A stretch of 64,000 nt of DNA. It comes from Paractinoplanes maris (GTDB lineage: Bacteria > Actinomycetota > Actinomycetes > Mycobacteriales > Micromonosporaceae). Made by a program: the position numbers and the translations under genes. Below, piece by piece: positions 36,474-45,693 of this stretch. The notes under the pieces are model-generated. The model searched no databases and was not told where the DNA came from. It saw nothing but the letters and a program-made list of their open reading frames with translations. How positions within the stretch are numbered: position 1 is the stretch's first letter; every line of letters begins with the position of its first letter. Where the stretch lies: contig NZ_JALPVL010000003.1 of NCBI RefSeq assembly GCF_023544465.1, positions 124,001-188,000 of the forward strand. The letters are read 5' to 3'.

Positions 36474-38003
36474 CGAGCTGATCGGCGAGGTCGGCGGCAC
36501 GTAGCACTTCCAGGCGCCCTTGCCGTCGTGCTTGGCGGCGTACATGGCCAGGTCGACGCTGCGCAACAGGCTGCCGGCGTCGTCGCCCGGCTCGGCGCAG
36601 GCGATGCCGATACTCGCGTTGGCCCGGACCATCGTGTCCTCGTACGGGATCGGGGAGCACAGCTCCTCCAGGATCCGATCGGCCGTGTGGGTCGCTCCTT
36701 CGACGTCGCAGTCGCGCAGCAGGACGGCGAACTCGTCGCCGCCGAGGCGGGCCACCAGGTCGCCGGCCCGCACCGATACCCGCAGGCGGTCGGCCACCCC
36801 GGCCAGCAGCGCGTCGCCGGCCGCGTGGCCGAGCGTGTCGTTCACCGACTTGAAGCCGTCCAGATCGATGATCAGCACCGCCGTCAGTCCCGACTCGGGC
36901 GGCGAGGCCAGCTCGGCGGCGATCTGCTCGTGGAAGCAGGTGCGGTTGGCCAGTCCGGTCAGGCCGTCGGACAGGGCCTGCTGCCGCAGCCGGACCTCGT
37001 GCTCGCGCAGGTCGGCCAGGGTCGCGTCGAGCTTGTCGATGAGGCGCTTGTTGTCGCGGAAGGCGGCGAGCTGGCGCCACACGACCAGCGCGAAGATCAG
37101 CCCGAGTCCGGTGACCGCGCCCCACAGCCGGGCGTGCGGACCCTCCGGGATGACCGTGAGCATCGCGGTGAAGGCGACCGCGATCGACCCGTACGGAAGA
37201 AGGCTGTAGGGCTTGCGGCGGCGAGCACCGAAGGCCGCCGTCTCGTCGAAGCGGGCGACCAGCTCCTGGAGGCGTGGGCCCAGCGCGATGAGCAGCGAGG
37301 GAGCGAGCCGGACGGCGTAGACATAGGCGGGCAGCGCGCCGTCGGCCCCGGGCGACAGGAAGAAGCCGATCGCGTTGACGGCGGCCGACATGACCAAGGT
37401 GATGGCGGTGGCCTTGTGCATCGGGGCGTTGCCGCTGAGCACGAGCTTCACGGCCGCGAAGCCCGCGGTGAGGATCACCGCGCCGGACACCAGCTGGCCG
37501 AGCACGTCGTCCGGGCCGACCGCGAAGCACCAGGCCACGACGGCCCCGCCGACCAGCACGGTCACCGAGTCGAGCCAGAACGCGGTGCGCTCGCGGCGGG
37601 TCTGCCCGGGCATCGGGTGCACCAGCATGGCGACGATGAGGGCGGCCAGCCCGACCGTGAAGCAGATCGCCTGCACGGCTCCGCCGTTGGTGGACCACTG
37701 TCCCCGGCCGGCGAGCGCGGTCACCACCTGGACGCTGTCGCCGATGGTCAGCAACGCGCCGGCGGCCGCCATCACCGACCAGAACCGCCGCAGGGCGCCG
37801 GTCGTCATCCGGCTGACCTGCCAGGACGAGTACGCCATCAGCATGTCCAGCGGCGGCTGGAAGAACCAGAACACCCGCACCTGCGCGTTGGAGTGCCCGG
37901 ACAGCGCGAACAACGCCACACACCCGCCCAGCGTCCACAACACGGCCGCGATCACGACAGGATCACGCCGCACCGTCCGGAACACCGACCTGTGCTGGCT
38001 CAC
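36465..38003 (-). CDS. Membrane-anchored GGDEF diguanylate cyclase
   Basis: About 512 residues. The N-terminal ~290 residues form a run of hydrophobic helices (roughly eight), then a short coiled segment (RLIDKLDATLADLREHEVRLRQQALSDGLTGLANR) leads into a complete GGDEF domain with the active site LGGDEFAV and the substrate-binding DGFKSVNDTLGH segment. It should make cyclic-di-GMP from two GTP. I see no EAL domain. The start is uncertain: GTG 38003 is used, but the frame is open to 38078. Second such protein in the window (see 60913). Confidence 0.88.
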   Translation of the reverse strand: MSQHRSVFRTVRRDPVVIAAVLWTLGGCVALFALSGHSNAQVRVFWFFQPPLDMLMAYSSWQVSRMTTGALRRFWSVMAAAGALLTIGDSVQVVTALAGRGQWSTNGGAVQAICFTVGLAALIVAMLVHPMPGQTRRERTAFWLDSVTVLVGGAVVAWCFAVGPDDVLGQLVSGAVILTAGFAAVKLVLSGNAPMHKATAITLVMSAAVNAIGFFLSPGADGALPAYVYAVRLAPSLLIALGPRLQELVARFDETAAFGARRRKPYSLLPYGSIAVAFTAMLTVIPEGPHARLWGAVTGLGLIFALVVWRQLAAFRDNKRLIDKLDATLADLREHEVRLRQQALSDGLTGLANRTCFHEQIAAELASPPESGLTAVLIIDLDGFKSVNDTLGHAAGDALLAGVADRLRVSVRAGDLVARLGGDEFAVLLRDCDVEGATHTADRILEELCSPIPYEDTMVRANASIGIACAEPGDDAGSLLRSVDLAMYAAKHDGKGAWKCYVPPTSPISSSH

Positions 38004-38107
38004 TCCGACGCTATCGGCACCCGGAGCACGCGCCTGAGCTTTCCCGGGGGCTCGCAGCGGCCGGAATTCGGGTGACATCCGGGATCGCGGTCGGCACCAT
38101 GCGTGTC

Positions 38108-38962
38108 ATGACCGACGGGGCGATGCCGGCCAACCTGATGTCGAGCACGGGCCGGCATCCGCCGTTCGACCGATGGGTGCGCGAGCTGCCGGCGACCGTG
38201 GCCGGGGTGGCCGAGCGGTGGGGGCTCGAGCTGGGGCGGCCCTATCAGCCGGGTGGGACGGCGTCGTGGGTGGCACCGACCGCCGACGGGCGGGTGCTCA
38301 AGGTCGGGTGGGTGCACTACGAGGCGCGGGACGAGGCGGCTGGTCTGCGGGCCTGGGACGGCCAGGGCACCGTACGGGTCCATCGCGCGGAGCGCACCGG
38401 GCCGACCGACGTCCTGTTGCTGGAGGCGTGCCGGCCCGGGACGACGCTCACCGAGTCGGTGCCGCCGGCCGAGCGGGACGAGGTGGTCGCGAAGCTGCTC
38501 CCCCGGCTGTGGATCGCGCCCCCACCGGGCAGTGACTTCCGGCCGCTGCAGTCGATGGTCGACGCGTGGGCCGAGTCGGTGGAGCCCGGGAAACTGCCCG
38601 ACCCGGGATTGGCCCGAGCCGGTCTGGAGTTGTGGCGGAGCCTGCCCGGCACGGCCGACCAGGACGTCCTTCTCTGCACCGATCTGCATCCGGACAACGT
38701 GCTGCGGGCCGAGCGCGAGCCGTGGCTGATCGTCGATCCCAAGCCGTATGTGGGTGATCCGGCCTACGACCCGATCCAGCACATGCTCAACTTCCCCGAC
38801 CGCCTCGCGGCCGGCCCGGGGGCGTTCGCCGACCGGATGGCCGGCCTGCTCGGACTCGACGCCGAACGGGTCCGGCAGTGGCTGCTGGCCCGCTGCGTCG
38901 TCGAGTCCGGGCGCTCGCCGGAGTTGTGGAGTGTCGCCGTGCGGCTGGCTACCAGGGGATGA
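38108..38962 (+). CDS. Aminoglycoside/hydroxyurea phosphotransferase (streptomycin 6-kinase-like)
   Basis: A 284-residue kinase of the APH(6)/hydroxyurea antibiotic resistance kinase family. The catalytic loop is LLCTDLHPDNVL (Asp and Asn, near res 200) and the metal-binding Asp is in LIVDPKPYVGDPAYD. Family members inactivate streptomycin by phosphorylation, though many chromosomal actinobacterial members have no proven drug substrate. An ATG at 38099 is an equally possible start. The stop overlaps the convergent SDR gene by 14 bases. Confidence 0.88.
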   Translation: MTDGAMPANLMSSTGRHPPFDRWVRELPATVAGVAERWGLELGRPYQPGGTASWVAPTADGRVLKVGWVHYEARDEAAGLRAWDGQGTVRVHRAERTGPTDVLLLEACRPGTTLTESVPPAERDEVVAKLLPRLWIAPPPGSDFRPLQSMVDAWAESVEPGKLPDPGLARAGLELWRSLPGTADQDVLLCTDLHPDNVLRAEREPWLIVDPKPYVGDPAYDPIQHMLNFPDRLAAGPGAFADRMAGLLGLDAERVRQWLLARCVVESGRSPELWSVAVRLATRG

Positions 38963-39671
38963 CACCGTCGTCGTTGAGGAACGAGCCGGTCGGGCCGCCG
39001 TCGGGCAGGGTGGCCAGGCGGATCGGGGTGGCCGCGGCGTCCCGCGCCGGGCGCCCGGCGCCGCCGGTGAAGTCGGTCGCCACCAGGCCGGGGCAGGCCG
39101 CGTTGATCAGGATGCCGGTGCCGGCCAGCTGCCGCGCGTAGTGCACGGTGACCGCGTTGAGGTAGGTCTTCGTCGGCGAGTAGGCGGCCATGATCGGGCC
39201 GACCTCGACGCCCGGATCCGATTGCCAGGTCAGCGAGGCGACGCTGCTGGAGACGTTGACGATGCGCGGCGACGGGGACTGCCGCAGCAGGGGCAGCATC
39301 GCGTTGGTCACCCGGATGACGCCGTAGACGTTGGTGTCCACCACTTCGCGGACGACATCCAGGTCGAGGGTCGTCGGGTCCTGCGCCCATCCGGGACCCG
39401 TCTCGCCCGAGATGCCGGCGTTGTTGACGAGGACGTCGAGGCGGTCCAGCCGGCCCACCGCCTCGATGACACCGCGGTCACTGGTGACGTCCAACGGGAC
39501 GGCGAAGGCATCGATCCCCTCGGCCCGCAGTTTCTTGGCCGCTGCCTCGCCGCGGGCCTGGTCGCGGGCCCCGATCGCCACCCGGTGCCCCCGGGCGCCC
39601 AGTCCCGCCGCGATCTCATAGCCCAGGCCCTTGTTCGCGCCGGTGATCAGCGCGGTCTTCGTGTCGCTCAT
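38949..39671 (-). CDS. Short-chain dehydrogenase/reductase
   Basis: A 240-residue classical SDR. The NAD(P)-binding motif TGANKGLG is at the N terminus, NNAG is near residue 83, the catalytic Ser is in VNVSSSVASL and the Tyr-Lys pair in YSPTKTYLN. The closest style is the carbonyl-reductase-like SDR group. It is divergent from a LysR-type regulator, with a LysR-type box between, so it is likely that regulator's target. Substrate unknown. Confidence 0.92.
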   Translation of the reverse strand: MSDTKTALITGANKGLGYEIAAGLGARGHRVAIGARDQARGEAAAKKLRAEGIDAFAVPLDVTSDRGVIEAVGRLDRLDVLVNNAGISGETGPGWAQDPTTLDLDVVREVVDTNVYGVIRVTNAMLPLLRQSPSPRIVNVSSSVASLTWQSDPGVEVGPIMAAYSPTKTYLNAVTVHYARQLAGTGILINAACPGLVATDFTGGAGRPARDAAATPIRLATLPDGGPTGSFLNDDGVIPW

Positions 39672-39728
39672 GCCGCCGATCGTGGCTCGCCGGCCGGCCG
39701 GTTCCTTACACCGTTTGAGTGCGCTGTC

Positions 39729-39743
39729 ATACCGTGGCGGTAT
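39729..39743. promoter_or_regulatory. LysR-type box (T-N11-A palindrome)
   Basis: ATACC-GTGGC-GGTAT, a perfect 15-bp inverted repeat fitting the T-N11-A rule for LysR regulators. It lies in the divergent gap between the SDR and LysR genes. Confidence 0.72.
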
Positions 39744-39763
39744 CACCGGAGTACCGTCGGGCG

Positions 39764-40606
39764 GTGGACACCCTGGAGACGCGCGAGCTCCGATACTTCG
39801 TCACCGTGGCCGAGGAGCTGCACTTCAGCCGGGCGGCCGACCGGCTCGGCATCGCCCAGCCACCGCTGTCCCGGGCCATCCAGCAGCTCGAGCGGCGCCT
39901 CGGCGTCACCCTGCTCGACCGTAACCGCCGGGGCGTCTCGCTGACCGCCGCCGGCCAGGTCCTGCTCGACGAGGCCCGCGTCCTGCTCGACGGAGCCGCC
40001 GCGGCCGCCCGGCGCACCCAGCGGGCCGCCGCCGGCTCCGGCCGCCTGACCCTGGTGACCAAGGCGGGCGCCGGTCATGAGCTGCTCCAGACGCTGCTGG
40101 ACGCGCACGCCGGCCCGATCGACGTGGTGCTCTGCCGGATGGGCGAGCAGGCCCGGATGCTGCGCGACGGCCGCGCCGACGTCGCTCTCATGCAGCGCCC
40201 GTTCGACGCCCTGGCCGGCTTCGACACCGAGGACCTGCTGACCGAGCAGCAGGTCGCCATCCTGCCCGCCGCCCACCCCCTGGCCGCACGCCGCACGCTC
40301 AGCATGGCCGACATCCGCGACGTGCCTGGCCTGCCACTGGCCCGCTGGCCCGGCCCGGACGGCAGCTACGAGCCCGGACCGGGGCCCGAGGTCCACGAGC
40401 AGTCCCAGCTGGCCCAGCTGATCGCCCTCGGTCACACCATGGCCGTGCTCTGCGCCTCGTCCCGCTCCTGGCTGTGGAGCGCGCACGCCGCCGTCCCGCT
40501 GACCGACGCCTGGGACGTCACCACCGTCCTCGCCTGGCCCGCCCACAGCCGCAACCCCGCCGTGGCCGACCTGGTCCGCACCGCAAGCACAACCTTTACT
40601 GCTTGA
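39764..40606 (+). CDS. LysR-family transcriptional regulator
   Basis: A 280-residue LysR-type regulator. The N-terminal winged helix is textbook: LRYFVTVAEELHFSRAADRLGIAQPPLSRAIQQLERRLG, followed by LDRNRRGVSLTAAG. The effector domain follows and is shorter than average. GTG 39764 is chosen because the helix-turn-helix starts right after it. Divergent to the SDR gene, with a T-N11-A palindrome between them. The 3' end overlaps the convergent RTX-like gene by 11 bases. Confidence 0.93.
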   Translation: MDTLETRELRYFVTVAEELHFSRAADRLGIAQPPLSRAIQQLERRLGVTLLDRNRRGVSLTAAGQVLLDEARVLLDGAAAAARRTQRAAAGSGRLTLVTKAGAGHELLQTLLDAHAGPIDVVLCRMGEQARMLRDGRADVALMQRPFDALAGFDTEDLLTEQQVAILPAAHPLAARRTLSMADIRDVPGLPLARWPGPDGSYEPGPGPEVHEQSQLAQLIALGHTMAVLCASSRSWLWSAHAAVPLTDAWDVTTVLAWPAHSRNPAVADLVRTASTTFTA

Positions 40607-41642
40607 CCGTGTCCCCGAGGACGGACAGCCGGCCCGGAAGCTTCGGGTCGCACAGGCAGGCCTCCACCGGCAGCGCCCCCTTGGTCACCAGGTCGTGCCA
40701 GTCGAAAGCGGCCTGCACGGCGGCGTCGTACTTCACGTCGACCTTGCTGGAGAACTTGCCGGCGGCGTTGACGCTCACGCTGACCTTCACCGCGTCGATC
40801 AGCCCGGGGATCCGCAGACCGACCGGCAGCTTGCACGAGAACTTGCCGGTGTCGCCGGGCTTCGGGTCGTCCGGCAGCGGCACGGTGAACCCGCAGGCAC
40901 CGCTCACCGGGACGGTGACGCTGGTCGCGATGTCCCCCAGGTGAGCGCCGTCCGGCTGCAGGTTGGCCAGCAGGATGATGTCCTTGCCGGCGCCTCCGAC
41001 GGCCAGATTGCCGAGCGGGTTCAGGCGTACGGGATTGGGCCACAACACATCGGAGCCCGCGTCGCCGTAGAACCACTCGAAGCCGCCCGGAAAGCGGAAG
41101 TCCGAGAGGATGACGTCGTTGCCGGGCCCGCCGTGCACGATGTTCGTGCCCAGCGCGGCGTTCGGGCCGCCGACGCCCCCGGTGAGGATCAGGTCGTTAC
41201 CTCCCCCGCCCTCGATGGACTCGCTGCCCAGCCCGCCCTGGATCCGGTCGTTGCCGTCGGCCCCGGTGTCCGTCCGGTCCCGCAGCGAGGTGACCGGGTT
41301 GTCGCCGAAGATGAGGTCGTCGCCCGCGCCGGCGTTGACCAGGTCGGAGCCCGAGCCGGCGTTGACGGTGTCGCGACCGGCGAGCGTGATGATGGTGTCG
41401 TTGCCCGGGCCGCCATAGACCCGGTCGTTGCCGCCGAGCCCCTCGATGTGGTCGTCGCCGGCCCCGGCGCAGATGATGTCGGGGCCGGCGGTGCCGTCGA
41501 TCCGGTCGTTGCCGGTCGTGCCGTAGATGGTGGCCCGCACCGGGCACGCGGCCCGGGTGGCGGCCGCGGCCGGACCGGCGGCCAGCAGGCTCCCGGCCAG
41601 CGACACGGCGGCCACGGAGAGGACGGCGACTGACTTGCGCAT
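40596..41642 (-). CDS. Secreted RTX/hemolysin-type calcium-binding protein
   Basis: A 348-residue exported protein. A signal peptide (to about residue 28, AAAATRAAC) precedes several nonapeptide-like repeats GGxGND in the first 200 residues: GTTGNDRIDG, GLGGNDRVYGGPGNDTI, GAGDDLIFGD, GGGGNDLIL, GGPGNDVILSD. These form calcium-binding parallel beta-rolls. The C-terminal 140 residues are a separate beta-rich domain with four cysteines and no family I know. There is no enzymatic domain; a structural or surface role is likely. Confidence 0.9.
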   Translation of the reverse strand: MRKSVAVLSVAAVSLAGSLLAAGPAAAATRAACPVRATIYGTTGNDRIDGTAGPDIICAGAGDDHIEGLGGNDRVYGGPGNDTIITLAGRDTVNAGSGSDLVNAGAGDDLIFGDNPVTSLRDRTDTGADGNDRIQGGLGSESIEGGGGNDLILTGGVGGPNAALGTNIVHGGPGNDVILSDFRFPGGFEWFYGDAGSDVLWPNPVRLNPLGNLAVGGAGKDIILLANLQPDGAHLGDIATSVTVPVSGACGFTVPLPDDPKPGDTGKFSCKLPVGLRIPGLIDAVKVSVSVNAAGKFSSKVDVKYDAAVQAAFDWHDLVTKGALPVEACLCDPKLPGRLSVLGDTVKQ

Positions 41643-41702
41643 GGCGTTTCCCCTGTTCGTACGGCTGAGACACAGCCACCACGGGGATCACACCGGTCCG
41701 GT

Positions 41703-43133
41703 TCAGTCTCGGGCCGGACTTTCCCGGTTGAGCTTGGAGTGGTGGCGGCCGTAGACCGCGTACAGGATCAGGCCCAGCAGGAACCAGACCGCGAAGCGCA
41801 CCCAGGTCACCGGGTCGAGGAAGGTGATCAGCCAGATCGAGAAGACCACACCGACCGCGGGGATGACCGGCATCCACGGCAGCCGGAACGTGCGGGAGAT
41901 GTCCGGGCGGCGGTAGCGCAGCACGATGACCGCGATGCACACCACCACGAAGGCCAGCAGGATGCCGATGTTCGTCAGCTCGGCCGCCTCCCGGATCGGC
42001 AGGAAGCCGGCGATGACGGCCGACGCGACGCCGGCGATCCAGGTGACCCGGGACGGGACCTTGCGCGTCGGGTGCAGTTTGCCGAACCAGGCCGGCAGCA
42101 GGCCGTCGCGGCTCATCGAATACCAGACCCGGGTCACGCCCAGCATGAAGGTGAACATCACGGTCAGGATGCCGACGATCGCGCCGACCGCGATGACGTC
42201 GGCCAGCCCGGACAGCCCGACCGAGGCGAACGCGGACGAGAAGCCGCTCTCCGGGTCGATGTCGCGGTAGTTCTGCATGCCGGTCAGCACCAGCGTGGCC
42301 AGCACGTAGAGCACCATCGAGATGACCAGCGAATAGATGATCGCCTTGGGCAGATGCCGGCGGGCGTCCTTGGACTCCTCGGCGGCGGTGCTCATCGCGT
42401 CGTAGCCGAACACCGCGAAGAACACCGTGGCCGCACCGGTGATCGCGCCGCTCCAGCCGAACGGGAAGAACGGGTCGTAGTTGGACCGGGTGATGTGGAA
42501 GGCCCCGACCACCACGACGAGCAGGACGATCACCACTTTGAGGATCACCACAGCGGTCTCGGCCCGTGCCGCGGCCCGGATGCCCCGGTTCAACAGGTAC
42601 GCGATGAGCAGGCACAACACCACGGCGAAGAGGTCGACCACGTGCCCGTCGCCGGATCCGGGTGCGCCGAGCATCCAGACCGGCAGGTCCACGCCGAGGT
42701 CGGCCATCAGGAACGAGAAGTAGCCCGAGATGCCGATCGCCACCACCGACACGATCGCCGTGTATTCCAGCAGCAGGTCCCACCCGATGAACCAGGCCAC
42801 CACCTCGCCCAGCACCACATAGCCGTACGTGTACGCCGATCCGGCCCGGGGGATCATTCCGGCGAACTCGGCGTACGACAGGGCGGCGGCCGCACTGGCG
42901 ATGCCCGCGATCAGGAACGAGAACAGCACGGCAGGCCCGGCCGTCTCGTTGGCGACCGCGCCGGCCAGCGCGAAGATGCCCGCGCCGATGATGCCGCCGA
43001 CCCCGATCGCGGTGAGCTGCCAGAGCCCCAGCGACCGGTCGAGATCGCCGCCGCTCTCGTCGGAGACGTCCTCGACGGGTTTGCGCCGGAAGATCCCGGA
43101 ACCCCGGCCGAACCGCTGCGGTGACACGGACAT
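41703..43133 (-). CDS. APC-superfamily amino acid permease (cationic amino acid transporter type)
   Basis: A 476-residue polytopic membrane protein. The start of the APC fold is clear: LWQLTAIGVGGIIGAGIFALAG, followed by about 12 further hydrophobic helices, GYDAMSTAAEESKDARRHLPKAI (loop typical of CAT-family transporters) and VWYSMSRDGLLPAWFGKLHP. I chose ATG 43133, which has GAGGAGG five bases upstream. Probably imports basic or broad-range amino acids; specificity is not readable. Confidence 0.93.
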   Translation of the reverse strand: MSVSPQRFGRGSGIFRRKPVEDVSDESGGDLDRSLGLWQLTAIGVGGIIGAGIFALAGAVANETAGPAVLFSFLIAGIASAAAALSYAEFAGMIPRAGSAYTYGYVVLGEVVAWFIGWDLLLEYTAIVSVVAIGISGYFSFLMADLGVDLPVWMLGAPGSGDGHVVDLFAVVLCLLIAYLLNRGIRAAARAETAVVILKVVIVLLVVVVGAFHITRSNYDPFFPFGWSGAITGAATVFFAVFGYDAMSTAAEESKDARRHLPKAIIYSLVISMVLYVLATLVLTGMQNYRDIDPESGFSSAFASVGLSGLADVIAVGAIVGILTVMFTFMLGVTRVWYSMSRDGLLPAWFGKLHPTRKVPSRVTWIAGVASAVIAGFLPIREAAELTNIGILLAFVVVCIAVIVLRYRRPDISRTFRLPWMPVIPAVGVVFSIWLITFLDPVTWVRFAVWFLLGLILYAVYGRHHSKLNRESPARD

Positions 43134-43208
43134 GGCGGCCTCCTCGCTGAGCTCTCCTCTCGGAGTACCACGTGGAGCCGCTTCTCGCATCCACAAAGGT
43201 GGATGCAA

Positions 43209-43322
43209 TCAGCCTCGCGACAGCGCGATCGCGATGAACAGGCCGTAGAAGACGATCAATCCCGCGATGAGCGCGATCGTCGTGCCCGGGCCGATGCTGT
43301 GCTCGTAGTCCTCGTCGTCCAC
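43209..43322 (-). CDS. Small single-span membrane protein, 37 residues
   Basis: A short frame between the HEAT-repeat and permease genes, same strand. GTG start; the product has an acidic head (VDDEDYEHSIGPG) then one hydrophobic helix (TTIALIAGLIVFYGLFIAIAL) and ends SRG. The charge-then-helix layout and good codon bias suggest a real microprotein. The ribosome site is weak. No known family; function unknown. Confidence 0.5.
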   Translation of the reverse strand: MDDEDYEHSIGPGTTIALIAGLIVFYGLFIAIALSRG

Positions 43323-43383
43323 GAGTGCCCAACGACGACCGCCCGCGATATCGACGGGCGTTCCCCCGTACGGGGTCGGCTGC

Positions 43384-43995
43384 TCAGCGGCAGAGCCGGG
43401 CGGTCAGCTCCTCGGCCGCGACCCGCCAGGACCCCTGTGCCCGGTCGCTGATCTTCTCGAAGAGGGCCGGTACGTCGTCGACCCGCCGCCGGTCACCCGA
43501 CCAGCGCAGCAACGCGTTGGTGGCGTGATAGCGGACCAGGTATTCCGGGTCCTGCACGGCGGCGGCCATCGCCCGCACCAGCGCGGTCGTCGGCGGGAAG
43601 CCGGCCAGGGCGACGGCGGCGTCCAGCCGGACGAACTCGGACTGCGCACCGGCCAGCACGCCCGCCAGCGGCGTGGCCCAGCCCGGATCGCGGGTCAGCG
43701 CGTAGAGCCCCTCGGCCACCCGGACGCGGAACTCGTCCTGAGCCCGGATCAGCGCCGTGCGCAGAATGCTGACCGCGTCGGCCGGCGCCAGCCCGGCCGC
43801 GGCGAGCGCGGTGAACGCCTGCGCGGCCACGGTGTCGCCCTCGGCCAGGCCGGCTCGCAGCATGCGCTCGACCGTCCGGGGCTCCCGCCGCGCGGCCTCG
43901 ATCAGGGCCGTGAAGTCGGGCCCCTCATGCCACACCTGATACGGATCGCCGAAGATCTCTTGCCGCCATCGCTGCCATTTCGCATCCCCGTCCAT
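43384..43995 (-). CDS. HEAT-repeat-like protein
   Basis: A 203-residue all-helical protein with about four HEAT-type repeats (AAQAFTALAAAGLAPADAV, VRVAEGLYALTRDPGWATPL, VRLDAAVALAGFP, VRYHATNALLRWSGD). There is no signal or membrane segment. Such proteins are scaffolds or protein-binding modules; no specific function can be assigned. Confidence 0.75.
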   Translation of the reverse strand: MDGDAKWQRWRQEIFGDPYQVWHEGPDFTALIEAARREPRTVERMLRAGLAEGDTVAAQAFTALAAAGLAPADAVSILRTALIRAQDEFRVRVAEGLYALTRDPGWATPLAGVLAGAQSEFVRLDAAVALAGFPPTTALVRAMAAAVQDPEYLVRYHATNALLRWSGDRRRVDDVPALFEKISDRAQGSWRVAAEELTARLCR

Positions 43996-44069
43996 CGACG
44001 GACATTATTACCACGCCTAGCTGAGAGTACTCATACCGCCACCCGATCGTGATCTGCGACGCACACGGA

Positions 44070-44102
44070 CGATCCCGGCCACCAGGGCGGTGGCCGGGAT
44101 CG
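44070..44102 (-). terminator. Hairpin terminator downstream of the MFS gene
   Basis: A perfect 14-bp inverted repeat, CGATCCCGGCCACC, with a 5-base loop, lies about 20 bases past the exporter stop. No U-tract follows, as is common in actinomycetes. Confidence 0.8.
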
Positions 44103-44119
44103 GGTGACCGGTCGTGGCG

Positions 44120-45610
44120 TCAGTGGGCCATGGCCCGCGGGGCGTCCGGGTCGACGTCGAGCGGACCGGTGCGGAACAGCAGCGCCGAGACGATCGCACA
44201 GACCAGGAACAGCCCGCTCGACCACCAGAACACCGTGTGGTAGCTGGCCAGCGACGCCTCCAGGGCGAGCTGGGGCGACGGGGCGTGCGACGTCGCGTAG
44301 TTCGTGGCGGCGGTCGCGGCGAACGAGCTCAGCAGGGCCGTGCCGATCGAGCCACCGATCTGCTGCACCGTGTTGATCATCGCCGAGGCCACCCCGGCGT
44401 CGCGGTGCTCGACGCCGCTGGTGGCGGCGTTCTGCGTGGGGGCGAAGACCAGGCCCAGGCCGAGGCCGATGACCAGCAGGCCGGGGAGCACCCCCGAGGC
44501 GTACGTCGAATCGAGGTCCAGCCGGGTCATGAACGCCATGCCGGCCGCCGCGATCAGCGCACCGACCGGAACCAGCGGGCGCGGCCCGACGCGCGGCGTG
44601 AGCAGGGAACCGGCCGTGGTGGCCGAGAGCATGATGGCACCGAGCATCGGCAGGAACGCCAGGCCGGTCTGCACCGGGGTGAAGCCGAGGTTGCCGACCA
44701 GGTAGTAGGTCAGGAAGAGGAAGATGCCGAACATGCCGGCTCCGGCGATGCCGATCGCGGCGTAGGAACCACCGCGGTTGCGGTCGAGGATGACGCGCAT
44801 CGGCAGCAGCGGGTTGGTGACGCGCAGCTCGATCAGCACGAAGGCCACCAGCACGACGACGCCGGCGATGATCGGCACCAGCGTGACCGCCGAGGACCAG
44901 CCGTCGGTCTCCGCCTTGCCGAGGCCGAACACCAGCGCCACCATGCCGGCGACGGCCGCCACCGCACCCGGGATGTCGATCCGGGCCCGGTTGGTGACCG
45001 GCTCGTCCGACAGCTTGAGGAGCGCGCCGGCCACCGCGATGGCCGCGATGACCAGGTTGACGAACAGGCACCAGCGCCAGGACGCGTACTCGGTCAGCAC
45101 GCCACCCAGCAGCAGGCCGACGGCGCCGCCGGCGCCCGAGATGGCGCCGAAGATGCCGAAGGCCTTGCCCCGCTCGGCGGGCTGGGTGAACGTCGTGGAG
45201 AGCAGCGAGAGGGCGGCCGGGGCGAGAGCCGCACCGAAGGCGCCCTGCAGCGCGCGGGCCGCGATCAGCATCTCCAGGCCGTCGGCCGCGCCGCCCAGCG
45301 CCGAGGCGAGGGCGAAACCGACGAGGCCGATGAGGAACATGCGCTTGCGGCCGAAGAAGTCGGACAGGCGGCCGCCGAGCAGCAGCAGGCTGCCGAACGC
45401 GAGGGCGTAGGCGGTGACGACCCACTGCCGGTCGGCGTCCGAGAAGGCCAGGTCGGCCTGCGCCGTGGGCAGCGCGATGTTCACGATCGTGGCGTCCAGC
45501 ACGACCATCAGCTGGGCCATGGCCAGCACGACCAGCGCCCACCAGCGTCCGCCGGATGCCGGCGGCGCCGCGGGTGGGGGCGCCGGTCGTGCGTGAGTAT
45601 CGGTGGTCAT
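44120..45610 (-). CDS. DHA2-family MFS drug exporter (EmrB/QacA type)
   Basis: A 496-residue major facilitator with about 14 transmembrane helices. Motif C-like and A-like segments are visible: MAQLMVVLDATIVNIALP (motif D1, DHA2 subfamily), LLLGGRLSDFFGRKRMFLIG (motif A) and GAISGAGGAVGLLLGGVL (motif C, antiporters). It should expel drugs or metabolites by proton exchange. It is monocistronic, with a strong terminator. No regulator gene is adjacent. Confidence 0.94.
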   Translation of the reverse strand: MTTDTHARPAPPPAAPPASGGRWWALVVLAMAQLMVVLDATIVNIALPTAQADLAFSDADRQWVVTAYALAFGSLLLLGGRLSDFFGRKRMFLIGLVGFALASALGGAADGLEMLIAARALQGAFGAALAPAALSLLSTTFTQPAERGKAFGIFGAISGAGGAVGLLLGGVLTEYASWRWCLFVNLVIAAIAVAGALLKLSDEPVTNRARIDIPGAVAAVAGMVALVFGLGKAETDGWSSAVTLVPIIAGVVVLVAFVLIELRVTNPLLPMRVILDRNRGGSYAAIGIAGAGMFGIFLFLTYYLVGNLGFTPVQTGLAFLPMLGAIMLSATTAGSLLTPRVGPRPLVPVGALIAAAGMAFMTRLDLDSTYASGVLPGLLVIGLGLGLVFAPTQNAATSGVEHRDAGVASAMINTVQQIGGSIGTALLSSFAATAATNYATSHAPSPQLALEASLASYHTVFWWSSGLFLVCAIVSALLFRTGPLDVDPDAPRAMAH

Positions 45611-45693
45611 CCATAACCTCTCGGGCCGGCGCGGTTCACGTCCCCTTGCGCATCGGCAATCGGCCCCCGGAGGTTAGAAATGGCCGGTGCTGA

